64,000 nt of DNA from Agelas oroides. Taxonomy: Eukaryota; Porifera; Demospongiae; Agelasida; Agelasidae. The stretch's first letter is position 1, and each line of letters begins with the position of its first letter. The position numbers and the translations under genes were made by a program. A model generated the notes under the pieces. That model searched no databases. It was not told the origin of the DNA and saw only the letters and a program-made list of their open reading frames with translations. The stretch covers positions 6,676,655 to 6,740,654 of the forward strand of contig OX422184.1 in NCBI GenBank assembly GCA_949130485.1, written 5' to 3'. This document shows positions 56,001-61,450 of the stretch, piece by piece.

Positions 56001-56775
56001 ATAGCCTACCTAGTCTGGGACATTTTAAGCACAAAGAACGCATCAAAGTCTCTGGATGTAATACTTCTGGTTGGTAGAGTCGCTGGTCAGCCTGGGGTGT
56101 TACATTGACGATACGTTGATTTGATGTTTTGTCATGGGAAACAATAAACATAATTATCTTTCAATTTTCAGTTGTCGCTCCAGGGGCTTACCCTTCTACA
56201 TCGGCCTGATTGTTCCCTTTGCCCTTCTCTATGCCTTCAACTTGATAATGTTTGTACTCATCATGGTATCCATTTGCAAGCACTCATATAGAAGACCTGG
56301 CAGTACAACAGAAAAGAACACTCTCACTTTTGTTCGCAAAAATGCCACAATCGCTATCAGTCTTGCTATACTGTTTGGACTTGGTTGGGGATTTGGTCTT
56401 GCAGCTAGTAGTACTCCATCCAAAGATGCCACCTTTGCATTACAACTTCTTTTTACAATCTTTGTTGGCTGTCAGGGATTATTGATTTTTGTTCTGCATG
56501 GCATTCGAAAAGCAGAAGCTCGAAATGAGTGGAAAAAGTGGTTTTCTACATTGACCAGTCGGTTGCTCTATGGACAGTTCAGTGGCAATAAAAAGTTGGA
56601 CTCAACTGCATCACCTTTCAAGTCTCGTGCCACCTTTTCTTCAAGATCAAAGTACATATCAAAAACAGGGACACTACCTACTGAGGTATCATTTGAAATG
56701 TACTCTAACAAGTTTGCGGCTGAAAAAACTACTGCTGGTGCCAATACATCTACTGCAAAAGACGCAGACAAGTAA
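16500..56775 (+). CDS. Adhesion GPCR with eight SRCR, five EGF-like and two Ig domains (33-exon gene model)
   Basis: The model joins 16500-16566 (candidate), sixteen SRCR exons, then 42048-42521, 43123-43461, 43607-43726, 43788-44060, 44724-44788, 44996-45072, 45250-45395, 45461-45717, 45923-46063, 46893-46987, 47956-48418, 50895-50949, 52341-52507, 52742-52872, 54921-55186, 55540-55615 and 56172-56775. All sites are GT-AG, all phases agree, and there is no internal stop. The product is 2,183 aa (2,161 without exon 1). It is a cell-surface receptor: a ligand-binding SRCR/EGF/Ig ectodomain, a GAIN/GPS module and class-B2-type seven helices with a tail of about 70 residues. SRCR and Ig modules bind proteins or glycans, and the GAIN region normally holds a tethered agonist. 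Ligand and G protein are unknown. The 7TM and GPS exons make the adhesion-GPCR assignment firm. That the SRCR array belongs to the same transcript is inferred from phase continuity and the absence of another gene end between them. Confidence 0.8.
16617..16749. repeat. Compound tetranucleotide microsatellite
   Basis: (GTAT)n, then (CTAT)n with one interruption, then (CTAG)n. Confidence 0.95.
17124..17502. repeat. Inverted repeat, about 130-bp arms
   Basis: 17124-17262 (cacaagcaaacccaagacgagccag..ctatcaagca) returns inverted at 17373-17502 (tgcttgatagctcgg..ctggctcgtcttggtttgtg). It ends just upstream of the first SRCR acceptor. The centre (ttttggtccaaagatgg) resembles 49303-49320. Confidence 0.85.
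17524..20468 (+). CDS. SRCR domain 1 (exons 17524-17700 and 20277-20468)
   Basis: Exon A reads [47 protein letters not shown] and ends at ACAA|GTTAGT. Exon B reads [28 protein letters not shown] and C-terminal VICTSC. Exon B has a Tyr-rich expansion ([19 protein letters not shown]) where other repeats have [10 protein letters not shown], making it 27 bp longer than the usual 165. Confidence 0.85.
17963..18001. repeat. Short hairpin
   Basis: aggccactcccagatt..aatctgggggtggcct around TTAT. The outer motif resembles the cattcccaggcc termini elsewhere in the window. Confidence 0.75.
18340..18550. mobile_element. Foldback element, about 60-bp arms
   Basis: cattgaactg..gagtactatgaagagaatt..ttaccatccatcaatcc returns inverted as ggttgatggatggtgattac..aattctcttcatagtatatactc..cagttcaatg. 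Confidence 0.75.
20088..20190. repeat. TTTA / ATCC / ATTC microsatellite
   Basis: Imperfect (TTTA)n followed by (ATCC)n and (ATTC)n, about 90 bp before the second SRCR exon. Confidence 0.9.
20812..21745 (+). CDS. SRCR domain 2 (exons 20812-20982 and 21581-21745)
   Basis: Exon A starts after CCACAG and reads [53 protein letters not shown], with donor A|GTGAGT. Exon B reads [49 protein letters not shown], ending T|GTAAGT. Confidence 0.9.
21377..21412. repeat. Perfect 17-bp inverted repeat
   Basis: gcctcatacccaggcca, TG, then its exact reverse complement. Same sequence motif as the ends of the 57044 and 6358 elements. Lies in the intron within SRCR domain 2. Confidence 0.9.
22522..22550. repeat. 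(CTTT)n microsatellite
   Basis: About seven CTTT units. Confidence 0.95.
22760..22783. repeat. poly-C run
   Basis: Twenty-four consecutive C after ttacg. Confidence 0.95.
23914..24508. mobile_element. Foldback element, about 130-bp arms
   Basis: caagtcacaaaaaggttttccgaat..catgtagggat..ccagccaaacaagatggg..cattttgccaactatg (from 23914) returns inverted from about 24380 to 24508. The arms contain the GATGTAGGGAT-type words of the 15261 and 40404 hairpins but are otherwise different. The 330-bp loop is AC-rich and non-coding. Confidence 0.85.
24650..26490 (+). repeat. Diverged tandem duplication in an intron
   Basis: The block at about 24670-24870 (gaatgtttgtgagtatgctg..cctggaagatgggtatcatcacacag..gggagtaggtttgtgga) recurs at about 25836-26045. 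The block at about 25480-25665 (ggtggagtcttggagagggtg..gtcaatcttg..ggagatttgcaatcca) recurs at about 26305-26480. In the second copy the first block reads [20 protein letters not shown] in one frame, perhaps a relic exon. Confidence 0.65.
25648..25681. repeat. Short hairpin
   Basis: caaggttgtcctac, TGTAAG, then gtaggacaaccttg. Confidence 0.85.
26531..28055 (+). CDS. SRCR domain 3 (exons 26531-26698 and 27891-28055)
   Basis: Exon A reads [52 protein letters not shown]. Its C-terminal linker is shorter than in the other copies. Exon B reads [49 protein letters not shown]. The 1.2-kb intron between them shows nothing notable. Confidence 0.9.
28340..28390. mobile_element. Fragment of the 7817-8600 foldback family
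   Basis: taggttccgtaccagcagaaag followed by gtgggataggggaaggtgggtgga resembles the left arm at about 7883-7930. No second arm is seen here. Confidence 0.6.
28690..29897 (+). CDS. SRCR domain 4 (exons 28690-28866 and 29733-29897)
   Basis: Exon A reads [56 protein letters not shown], with donor G|GTAAGT. Exon B reads [49 protein letters not shown]. With domain 5 it forms a recent duplication that includes the introns. Confidence 0.9.
30548..30690. mobile_element. Half-copy of a GATGTAGGGAT-type hairpin element
   Basis: ataagaaaaaagtgaaggatgcagggatcg..atgcaaacagtatgcaaacaag..ggtatagttatatacaaagc resembles one arm of the 15261 and 40404 elements. The partner arm is absent. The unit-2 duplicate is at 33780-33920. 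Confidence 0.6.
31156..33346 (+). CDS. SRCR domain 5 (exons 31156-31332 and 33188-33346)
   Basis: Exon A reads [56 protein letters not shown]. Exon B is that of domain 4 with a 6-bp in-frame deletion that turns YCSHYNDAG into YCSNDAG. This removes the His-Tyr next to the fifth core Cys but keeps all cysteines. Confidence 0.9.
31993..33010. mobile_element. DNA element inserted in SRCR unit 5
   Basis: Unit 2 departs from unit 1 between about 31966 and 33095. The extra DNA is bordered by caccccaagtagaaagaaa (31993) and its inverted form tttctttccacttggggtg (to about 33010). About 1 kb with no transposase frame, so non-autonomous. Confidence 0.65.
34318..35559 (+). CDS. SRCR domain 6 (exons 34318-34494 and 35407-35559)
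   Basis: Exon A reads [55 protein letters not shown]. Exon B reads [46 protein letters not shown]. It lacks the YNDA tetrapeptide between the last two cysteines. The acceptor could also be 35397, which would add three residues in frame. Confidence 0.88.
35097..35200. repeat. Hairpin in the SRCR 6 intron
   Basis: gtaattaaaatt..agccctaagacaaggtagtc, GTTTAG, gactaccttgtcttagggct..aattttaattac. The inner 20-bp arms match perfectly. Confidence 0.9.
35995..38177 (+). CDS. SRCR domain 7 (exons 35995-36171 and 38016-38177)
   Basis: Exon A reads [55 protein letters not shown]. Exon B reads [48 protein letters not shown]. The 1.8-kb intron holds a MITE-like element and a G run. Confidence 0.9.
36578..37025. 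mobile_element. Probable MITE with TATAGCCCTTTA-type ends
   Basis: ggctccatagccctttaaggg on the left and ccctaaagggctatagcc on the right are inverted. The roughly 450-bp interior is non-coding. Confidence 0.55.
37388..37423. repeat. (TG)n followed by poly-G
   Basis: A short GT run, then 21 positions of nearly pure G. Confidence 0.9.
38634..40196 (+). CDS. SRCR domain 8 (exons 38634-38819 and 40032-40196)
   Basis: Exon A reads [59 protein letters not shown]. It has three extra residues (WHYYDWD) before the WDN motif. Exon B reads [49 protein letters not shown], ending C|GTAAGT. It then joins the EGF exon. Confidence 0.9.
40404..40655. mobile_element. Hairpin element, GATGTAGGGAT family, copy 2
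   Basis: aaaaacattaaaaatgtaaaaagatgtagg..ggcatgccaaaaagtttgcaaacaaggtagggatgat returns inverted to atctttttacatttttaatgttttt. Sequence and layout match 15261-15520. Confidence 0.9.
40962..41078. repeat. (GAAA)n microsatellite
   Basis: About 29 GAAA units with one G interruption. Confidence 0.98.
42048..42521 (+). CDS. Exon with four tandem EGF-like domains
   Basis: Phase 1 at both ends. Four six-Cys modules: [103 protein letters not shown]. Linkers carry DL-type residues, but I do not see the full calcium-binding consensus. All four lie in one exon, suggesting tandem growth within it (modules 2 and 4 are the most alike). Confidence 0.92.
43123..43461 (+). CDS. Exon, Ig-like domain 1
   Basis: Phase 1-1, 113 codons. 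I-set pattern: [21 protein letters not shown], then [22 protein letters not shown]. The first Cys, core Trp and D-x-G-x-Y-x-C are all present. An extra Cys (VWDSCELL) lies between. Confidence 0.9.
43607..43726 (+). CDS. Exon, EGF-like domain 5
   Basis: One six-Cys module: [29 protein letters not shown]. Phase 1 at both ends (donor A|GTATGT). Confidence 0.9.
43788..44060 (+). CDS. Exon, Ig-like domain 2
   Basis: [20 protein letters not shown] and [17 protein letters not shown] show the two Cys and the Trp of an I-set domain. Donor A|GTGAGT, phase 1. Confidence 0.92.
44061..44723 (+). other. Intron after Ig domain 2
   Basis: Contains a 19-bp tandem repeat (44223-44326). Otherwise nothing recognised. 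Confidence 0.6.
44223..44326. repeat. 19-bp tandem repeat, 5.5 copies
   Basis: Unit gttgtgtagttatgcttga, five exact copies plus a partial one. Confidence 0.97.
44724..44788 (+). CDS. Small exon of the juxta-GAIN region
   Basis: Phase 1 in, phase 0 out. Reads [20 protein letters not shown]. With the next two exons it forms an N-glycosylation-rich module of about 95 residues, possibly SEA-like. The family is not certain. Confidence 0.65.
44996..45072 (+). CDS. Small exon of the juxta-GAIN region
   Basis: Phase 0 in, phase 2 out. Reads [20 protein letters not shown] and onward. Acceptor TTTAG, donor AG|GTATGT. Confidence 0.7.
45250..45395 (+). CDS. Exon of the juxta-GAIN region
   Basis: Phase 2 in, phase 1 out. 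Reads [20 protein letters not shown], then [17 protein letters not shown]. Donor G|GTAGGT. Confidence 0.7.
45461..45717 (+). CDS. Exon, hormone-receptor-like (HRM-type) module
   Basis: 85 codons: [49 protein letters not shown]. The W-G-CP-(R)TC-W-C spacing is that of the HRM domain usually found just before GAIN in adhesion GPCRs. Phase 1 in, phase 0 out. Confidence 0.8.
45923..46063 (+). CDS. GAIN subdomain A exon
   Basis: Phase 0-0, 47 codons, helical: [39 protein letters not shown]. The position and helical character fit the start of a GAIN domain. Confidence 0.75.
46064..46892 (+). other. Intron within the GAIN region
   Basis: No repeat or coding signal recognised. Confidence 0.5.
46893..46987 (+). 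CDS. GAIN subdomain A exon
   Basis: Phase 0 in, phase 2 out. Reads [19 protein letters not shown], then [13 protein letters not shown], a helical GAIN-type segment. Confidence 0.75.
46988..47955 (+). other. Intron with a probable MITE (about 47231-47757)
   Basis: Several ataagcacc/ataggcacc words in both halves and border-like taccgtaaagtcgggat and atatccagattttata suggest a decayed small DNA element. The ends are not exact enough to be sure. Confidence 0.45.
47956..48418 (+). CDS. GAIN subdomain B exon
   Basis: 154 codons. Starts [20 protein letters not shown], followed by beta-rich GAIN sequence ([51 protein letters not shown]). The ending is the strand that leads into the GPS. Phase 2 in, phase 0 out. 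Confidence 0.88.
48923..49451. mobile_element. Non-autonomous DNA element with AGGGCYGTAGCCA ends
   Basis: Begins agggccgtagccaccgg and ends ggctacagccctt, in inverted orientation. The right half includes the CCCCCAGACCCCCCTAG box preceded by ctgggggagcatcc. No coding frame spans it. Confidence 0.7.
49817..50275 (+). CDS. Possible ORF, 152 aa, highly charged N-terminus
   Basis: [20 protein letters not shown] starts a basic/acidic helical stretch rich in R, E, K and D to about residue 65. An ordinary segment follows ([18 protein letters not shown]). The region is richer in CpG than its surroundings, and about 65 bp (tggtactgg..gaggcgatc..gagctgaaatggagc) are duplicated inside it. It lies in an intron, same strand as the receptor. 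R/E-rich N termini of this look occur in transposon proteins, so this may be a mobile-element fragment. Confidence 0.35.
   Translation: MRRSKDRARVRAEMEQGAHGTGPTRRRSTCEKDRARAEMEQEQSKCDRARERRQKQRDTASEESKANESLTDTQTTLHSLFETLQTTALPSSLLYHVPSTYTQHVVTTDIYLHISGYSSARGILCARVFLVLYYVDPLIRDVIMDVCINQES
50895..50949 (+). CDS. GPS exon, first half
   Basis: Phase 0 in, phase 1 out: [18 protein letters not shown]. The C-x-x-W of the GPS motif is present. Confidence 0.85.
50950..52340 (+). other. Intron splitting the GPS
   Basis: Near its end, about 100 bp (attgtggatgtaatcttacatcactgctgtaaat..ctgggaagarccttgg) occur twice, at 52057-52160 and 52197-52300. The rest shows nothing recognised. Confidence 0.6.
52057..52300. 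repeat. Direct repeat, about 140-bp offset
   Basis: Two copies of tgtggatgtaatcttacatc..tactgggaaga.ccttgg just upstream of the second GPS exon. The second copy has small insertions. Confidence 0.85.
52341..52507 (+). CDS. GPS exon, second half, lacking the cleavage motif
   Basis: Phase 1 in, phase 0 out. [14 protein letters not shown] supplies the W..C of the GPS. Then comes a Thr/Pro-rich insertion ([17 protein letters not shown]), then [16 protein letters not shown]. The usual C-x-C-x-H-L-T is absent: at the cleavage position the sequence is Q-P-G, and the last Cys pair partners are missing. The hydrophobic HFGLLM that follows resembles a tethered-agonist segment. Confidence 0.85.
52742..52872 (+). 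CDS. TM1 exon
   Basis: Begins [15 protein letters not shown], then TM1 ([20 protein letters not shown]). Ends TCCAA|GTAAGT in phase 2 within intracellular loop 1. Confidence 0.9.
53323..53437 (+). CDS. Possible alternative exon truncating the receptor after TM1
   Basis: Flanked by a strong acceptor (ctcttttgactccctcag) and a strong donor (TTTGCAG|GTCAGT). Entering in phase 2 from the TM1 exon, it is open for 38 codons: [38 protein letters not shown]. It exits in phase 0, so the TM2 exon (54921) would be read ESTQKGA then TGA. Inclusion would give a single-TM protein with a Ser/Arg-rich tail of about 46 residues. No transcript evidence is available here. Confidence 0.35.
53438..53998. repeat. 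40-bp minisatellite, 14 copies
   Basis: Unit gtcagtggtggcaccgtgac + taggatacttcgacaacaag. Only a few substitutions (tgac/cgac, gtta/gtca). Each unit junction reads CAAG|GTCAGT, a donor-like sequence, copied from or matching the donor of the adjacent candidate exon. Spacers are not variable, so it is not a CRISPR array. Confidence 0.98.
54921..55186 (+). CDS. TM2-TM3-TM4 exon
   Basis: [20 protein letters not shown] (loop 1 and TM2), [20 protein letters not shown] (TM3, with the conserved Cys at its start), [13 protein letters not shown], then [11 protein letters not shown] (start of TM4). Typical of adhesion-class receptors. Donor C|GTATGT, phase 1. Confidence 0.93.
55187..55539 (+). other. 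Intron within TM4
   Basis: 353 bp; nothing recognised. Confidence 0.7.
55540..55615 (+). CDS. TM4 end and extracellular loop 2 exon
   Basis: [20 protein letters not shown] followed by SKSG. Phase 1 in, phase 2 out. Confidence 0.88.
55616..56171 (+). other. Intron within extracellular loop 2
   Basis: 556 bp; nothing recognised. Confidence 0.7.
56172..56775 (+). CDS. TM5-TM7 and cytoplasmic tail, stop codon
   Basis: FCRSRG supplies the conserved loop-2 Cys. TM5 is [22 protein letters not shown]6 is [20 protein letters not shown] (the LFGL.W.FG motif), and TM7 is [20 protein letters not shown] (the QG..IF..H motif). The tail after WKKWF has Ser/Thr-rich stretches and ends at TAA 56773-56775. 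Confidence 0.93.
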
Positions 56776-57729
56776 CTTTGTACATGTAAGCTGACTTTAA
56801 GCAAGTTCCTTGAAAACCTTTTGCAAATGTTTTGACGTCTGTAGCTTCTATAGAATGTATCTGCTAGCTGTTATTTCCAGCTGTAGAATTTTGTTTTGCA
56901 TTTAGATTACATCTTGGAGCCATTGATTTCATAATTATGTATAACTTTTTTGATATTCTGGAGTGTGTATGAATCTATAAAAGAGTGGGAAATTAAAATG
57001 TTTGAGACACTATGATGGATATATTACTAGTGTTAGTAACAGTTAGCCTTGTTCCCAGGCCTTCCCACCATCAAGTTTTGGATCGCTTGCAGTATGCAAA
57101 AATGGAGGCCTGGGAATGAGGCTAAGTAACAATCCTATGCATCTCTATCTCCACAGGTACTGGAGAGCCACTTGCATACACCTTGCAAATTTACCTAGCT
57201 ATTTGTCCCCACAGAAATACATACTTTGCCCATGACTGTTTTGTACAGACTACTTGAAACCATACTTGATATCATGTTCTCTGCTGTTTTGATATATAGA
57301 CTGCAATGCACAGGAATTCATGTTAAATCACAAAAAGATAAGGCTAACATTATCTGGTGATTGTTGCAAAATTCCAAGTGACAAAAGTAACAACTTAAAG
57401 TTCTGGTGTTTAGTCTTAAACTCCCGAAGTGGAATTCAAAACTGCAATTTGATTGCTCAATATATTATGTCATAATGATAGCAACTCACGTCAACAGTGT
57501 GACCTCTGTCAACAGTCAACCTGTCAACAGTCAGAGACAATACAGCAAAAACCAACAAACTGCACATGGCAAGCACAGGTCTATATAGGAATGCCAATGC
57601 AGCAAACCTTATTAATTTTACAGTACAGTCTGCATACAGTATGGATACCAGTAAGCTTGTTAAAAGGCAGATACGTACCATGCTCAAAGATAGTCAGGGT
57701 GGGAGATGGATAGTTAGATAGTGAGTACA
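56776..57729. other. Region 3' of the receptor gene
   Basis: ATTAAA at 56992-56997 could serve as polyadenylation signal. A small element follows at 57044-57124, and short gtcaacagt repeats at about 57490-57535. Confidence 0.5.
57044..57124. mobile_element. Small foldback element with 9-bp target duplication
   Basis: tagccttgttcccaggcc..ggatcgcttgcagtatgcaaaaatgg..ggcctgggaatgaggcta. Flanks are agtaacagt (57035-57043) and agtaacaat (57125-57133), a target-site duplication with one mismatch. Ends and interior match parts of 6358-6774. Confidence 0.85.
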
Positions 57730-58300
57730 AGACAGGAGTAGTGTACAAGGTCTCTTAATTGTGGTGACTGCCTAGCACCTATGTAGACCAGACAGGAAGG
57801 ACCCTGATGCATCAACTCAGGGAACACAAAATAGCCAACCACATGATGTCTGCCCTTGCTGAACATGCATGCTATGGCCATGGTATTGACTGATCAGATC
57901 CTCAAGTCATTGATGCCAACTCCCTCCTCCAACAGTGTTGCAACCTAGGGAGTTGGCACATCCGCAGACAACTCCATCCCCCAGAGAGTGAGGCATGTTA
58001 CCAAGCAGTCAATGACCAACTGATCACACAGACCAGCCATCATCTGTCATAGCTCTCCTTCCTCCTCCAATACTGTCTAGACTCCTCCCTTTTTTATGGT
58101 TGCATGTAACAGCCTTTTAGTCTTGTCAATATCTTGTACTATGTTTCCCCCTTTTACATTTTTTTTGGTACACCTGTTATTGTTTTATCACCCCGATACC
58201 CACCTTTACCGCCTTCCCACCACTTTTCTCGTGTGGTTGTACTGTCTGTATTCACTGATGAAGGCTACTGCATTGTGGCCAAAACGTTTGTTCCCAAAAG
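57730..58300 (+). pseudogene. Penelope-like retroelement remnant (GIY-YIG endonuclease and 3' tail)
   Basis: From 57774 the frame reads STYVDQTGRTLMHQLREHK, SALAEHACYGHGIDW-type sequence with TGA (57891) in place of Trp, then QVIDANSLL and GSWHIRRQLHP, ending at TAG 58050-58052. This is the GIY-YIG pattern of Penelope-like elements: YxGQTGR, R..EH, S..AEH, ..HxIDW, E.WHI. The run before it (CGDC at about 57760) is out of frame. The tail at about 58254-58290 (ctgatgaaggctactgca..ggccaaaacgtt) is typical of such 3' ends. No reverse transcriptase remains. Confidence 0.8.
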
Positions 58301-58894
58301 TTTTGGTTGGTGCGAGAGGGAAAAACATCTTGGCAGGATGTAAGGCTGTGGACAGTTGACTGGGTGAATGTAGAGCATCATGGAATGAGCATGAGTAAGA
58401 TAACCATGTATTAGTAGTATCTAGTGTATAGAGAATTTCAGTAGTGAGTCAGCAGAGCTTCCATTTATGTGTATGAAGATGAACTTGAATAACAGTTGCA
58501 ATGGTGAAGAAGTGGAAGAACTGCCCAATGATTTGTGAATGCAGTTTCTGACATAGGCACCGTTGGATCTGGTTAAAATTGTGATTTACATAGTAACTCA
58601 ACAATTGACTATGTGGATAGACAGACAGACCAAACTCTATATTGAATATGCTAATGTTGAGTTCACTCAAGCTAACAAAAAGGGGTCTAAACTAGAAACT
58701 TGGTATACTTCATTCAACAGGTTAAGTTATTGCCGCACACCAATATTACAAACTAGATTCAAAATGCTAGTAACAAATACAGCTATGCAAAGCCATTCGT
58801 GTGTAATTTATAAATCTGTATATTGATGTGCTTGAGAATCTTTACTTTTTATCGGCAGTTGTGACTAACAATGTTGCACTGTTGAGTTTTAGCA
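58301..58894. other. Intergenic stretch between convergent loci
   Basis: The receptor and the minus-strand gene converge here. No coding signal recognised. Confidence 0.5.
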
Positions 58895-61177
58895 TCAAGA
58901 TTTGGTTGCCATGTTTTCTGATAGTTCAAGAGAGCCATCATTCTCTACCTGTTCCCTTTGAAATGGTGCTTGCACAAACATTTCACGAAGCTGTGGAATT
59001 CCACGAATTGCCATGTAAATGTTGCAGAGAGTAATGCCAATAAATGTGGCAGTAGCAACACCAGTGGATATATAAGCAACTGCAGCCTGGTTTCCATTAG
59101 TATCGATAGCATAAAAAGTAAAACTGGCAAAGAGAACTAGGTTGATGATAAAGCTAGTTTCCAGCGTATCCACTTGCCATTTCTTGTAGATCCTTCCAGT
59201 CACTATCACTTTCAGTGTGAGAAGAAGCGCAAGTACAGTTATAATCGATACAAGATTCACACGGGGGTTCCCAAGTAGATTTGCAGCAGAGACATTAAAC
59301 AATAGGAGTCGAACTAAAAGTAGCAAGCCAAGCCAATACGAATTCTTTGGAGTGAAGGGAGCATAATATGCATCAAATAAGGCCATCATTCTATTCTGTT
59401 TGATGTTAGGGCAATGTAAAACCCAATGACCAAACAGAAGTAAAAGGGAATACATCGTGCTTAGCAAACCAATCAGAAGGCCAACAACAAAGAGTGGGAT
59501 ATGCTTACCTTTGAGGTAGGTGATACTTGGATCCATCAGCCACACTAATTCATGTGAACCATCTGGATAATCAAGTTGTGTCACTGATAGTGCAGTCAGC
59601 ATTACACGAAAGAACTTTGTGCATGAAAGTAGGAGAACTGTAGCCAATAGTGGGACCAGTTTGTTTGTAAGGTATCTTTTCAAGGTTTTAGAAAAGCGAC
59701 TTACTGCAGATAGTATTGCAGCAAGGATAATGATGTACAACGGAAATGCAAGCTGGAGCCAAGTTTTAGCGTAGGCATCCATGCCATTGTAAAAGCAGCT
59801 CTCAATTCCAAAGTCTAGGCTAAGCCATGCAATGAATACACTTAGTACAGCTGGCTTCTGAAAAGGGTAAAAGCTAGCACTGTAGGTATTGATAATGTCA
59901 GCATACAAAATGATACCATTGATGATTCCAAAATCTACTGTGAAGTTGCAAACTAATAGAAAAGCTACCAGAGCTATTCCACAGAGAGCAAATGGTATTA
60001 GCAGTAGAAGCCACTGGTTGGAGCAGTACATGCATTGTGAGCTGCCAAATGTAGAACTGAGACCACTCTTGCAACTTCCACACAGTATTCCAGAATGATT
60101 GTGAGCACATTGTGCATCTGTGCCCATTGGGATATTGAAGTTAATATGAACTGGTGTTGTTGGTGGAAGACAGTAATCATAAGGACAGTGAGGATGAATT
60201 ATGTATCCATTTGGAATGGTATTATTAGTGAAAGTGACCCAGAAGTCTCCTTCTCTCAACACAGATTGTGTTTCAAATGTGCAGTTGGTAATGTAGGGGT
60301 AAAGGTCATAGTCACATATACATACACAACCTGCTCCCGATGTTGATGGTTGAAAGCCGATTGGACAGTAGCACGAAAAAGAAACAATATCAACAAAACG
60401 CTGGGATATCCCCAAGTTGTTGCATGGACCATCTGGAAATAAGAGCAGTCGTGCAGAACTTTGTAAAAATGAGAAGTCAAGATTTGTGCAATTATCTGTC
60501 ACATTCTGGCTAAATTCTTCTCCAGGTCTCTGAAAGGTATGATAACTAGTGATCGTGGCTGGAATAGCAGTGTTCACCTGGTGAACTGCAACCACTGACA
60601 ATGTACCACTACCTTCTGAATTGATGTATACAGTGTGAGGTTGGTAGCTGCAGTCTGGTTGGCCATTCTTACAAAAACATAAGTGAACAGGATCAGAAGC
60701 TATTGAGCTGAGGTTGATGTTGGTTACATTCTGAATATAAGTCACGCCATCTAACAGTGTCATATTTTGAGTCTTAAGGAATATTTCTGCTGAAGGATTT
60801 ACTGTACATCTGTCTAGCAGACCACCATACAGTGCAGAACCAGATATTCTTGCCACATTGTTGAAGAAAAACGCGTTGACTGTGTTCAGACTGTGTGAGG
60901 AGGAAGAATGTAATGCTAAAGTTTGGATGAAACATTCCTGAGAAGATGTACCAAATGGGTTGCTTGAACAAGTCTCTAGGATTGTGAGATCAGATACGTA
61001 TATAGCTCCTCCATAGGTAGCATTGTTGCCAATAAACACCACTTTCTGCCATAGCTTTGGATTTTCTATTCCCAGGTACTCGGCTTGCTGTTTAACAATG
61101 TGAAGCTTAGAATATTCTTCAAGGCAAACACCTCCTCCCATCTTGGCATCATTTTCTCTAATACTAAGAACCCCCCC
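58895..61177 (-). CDS. C-terminal segment: end of beta-helix, Cys-rich stalk, 9-10 TM helices
   Basis: Open frame of 780 codons. After the last helix repeats (MGGGVCLEEYSKLHIV, NATYGGAIYVSDLTI) comes a Cys-rich part: CFCKNGQPDCSY, FSCYCPIGFQPSTSGAGCVC, HNHSGILCGSCKSGLSSTFG, CMYCSN. Then hydrophobic helices: WLLLLIPFALCGIALVAFLL, PAVLSVFIAWLSLDFGIESC, LAFPLYIIILAAILSAVS, LVPLLATVLLLSCTKFF, IPLFVVGLLIGLLSTMYSLL, YWLGLLLLVRLLLFNVS, LVSIITVLALLLTLKVIV, FIINLVLFASFTFYAI, VATATFIGITLCNIYMAI. The tail is short and acidic (EQVENDGSLELSENMATKS). I do not recognise the TM family by name. Confidence 0.88.
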   Translation of the reverse strand, partial: GGVLSIRENDAKMGGGVCLEEYSKLHIVKQQAEYLGIENPKLWQKVVFIGNNATYGGAIYVSDLTILETCSSNPFGTSSQECFIQTLALHSSSSHSLNTVNAFFFNNVARISGSALYGGLLDRCTVNPSAEIFLKTQNMTLLDGVTYIQNVTNINLSSIASDPVHLCFCKNGQPDCSYQPHTVYINSEGSGTLSVVAVHQVNTAIPATITSYHTFQRPGEEFSQNVTDNCTNLDFSFLQSSARLLLFPDGPCNNLGISQRFVDIVSFSCYCPIGFQPSTSGAGCVCICDYDLYPYITNCTFETQSVLREGDFWVTFTNNTIPNGYIIHPHCPYDYCLPPTTPVHINFNIPMGTDAQCAHNHSGILCGSCKSGLSSTFGSSQCMYCSNQWLLLLIPFALCGIALVAFLLVCNFTVDFGIINGIILYADIINTYSASFYPFQKPAVLSVFIAWLSLDFGIESCFYNGMDAYAKTWLQLAFPLYIIILAAILSAVSRFSKTLKRYLTNKLVPLLATVLLLSCTKFFRVMLTALSVTQLDYPDGSHELVWLMDPSITYLKGKHIPLFVVGLLIGLLSTMYSLLLLFGHWVLHCPNIKQNRMMALFDAYYAPFTPKNSYWLGLLLLVRLLLFNVSAANLLGNPRVNLVSIITVLALLLTLKVIVTGRIYKKWQVDTLETSFIINLVLFASFTFYAIDTNGNQAAVAYISTGVATATFIGITLCNIYMAIRGIPQLREMFVQAPFQREQVENDGSLELSENMATKS

Positions 61178-61450
61178 GTGCTGACACTGTTGTTGTTGTG
61201 TTGATAGCATGCATGCCACCTCCTTTCTCATGAGCAATGTTGTGAGTAATGTTGACTTTATCTTTCACATTGAATTCAGTCTTGTAGGCATAGATAGCTC
61301 CACCTGAAGATGTAGCTGTATTGTGTTCAAGAGTTGTATCACCCTGAAAGTTCATGAAGCTAAAGAATGCTGCGATGGCACCACCACTTTCTGCTTGATT
61401 ATGCATCATGGTAGTTATGTCAGTAAATTCTACTGTGCTGTGGTACAGAG

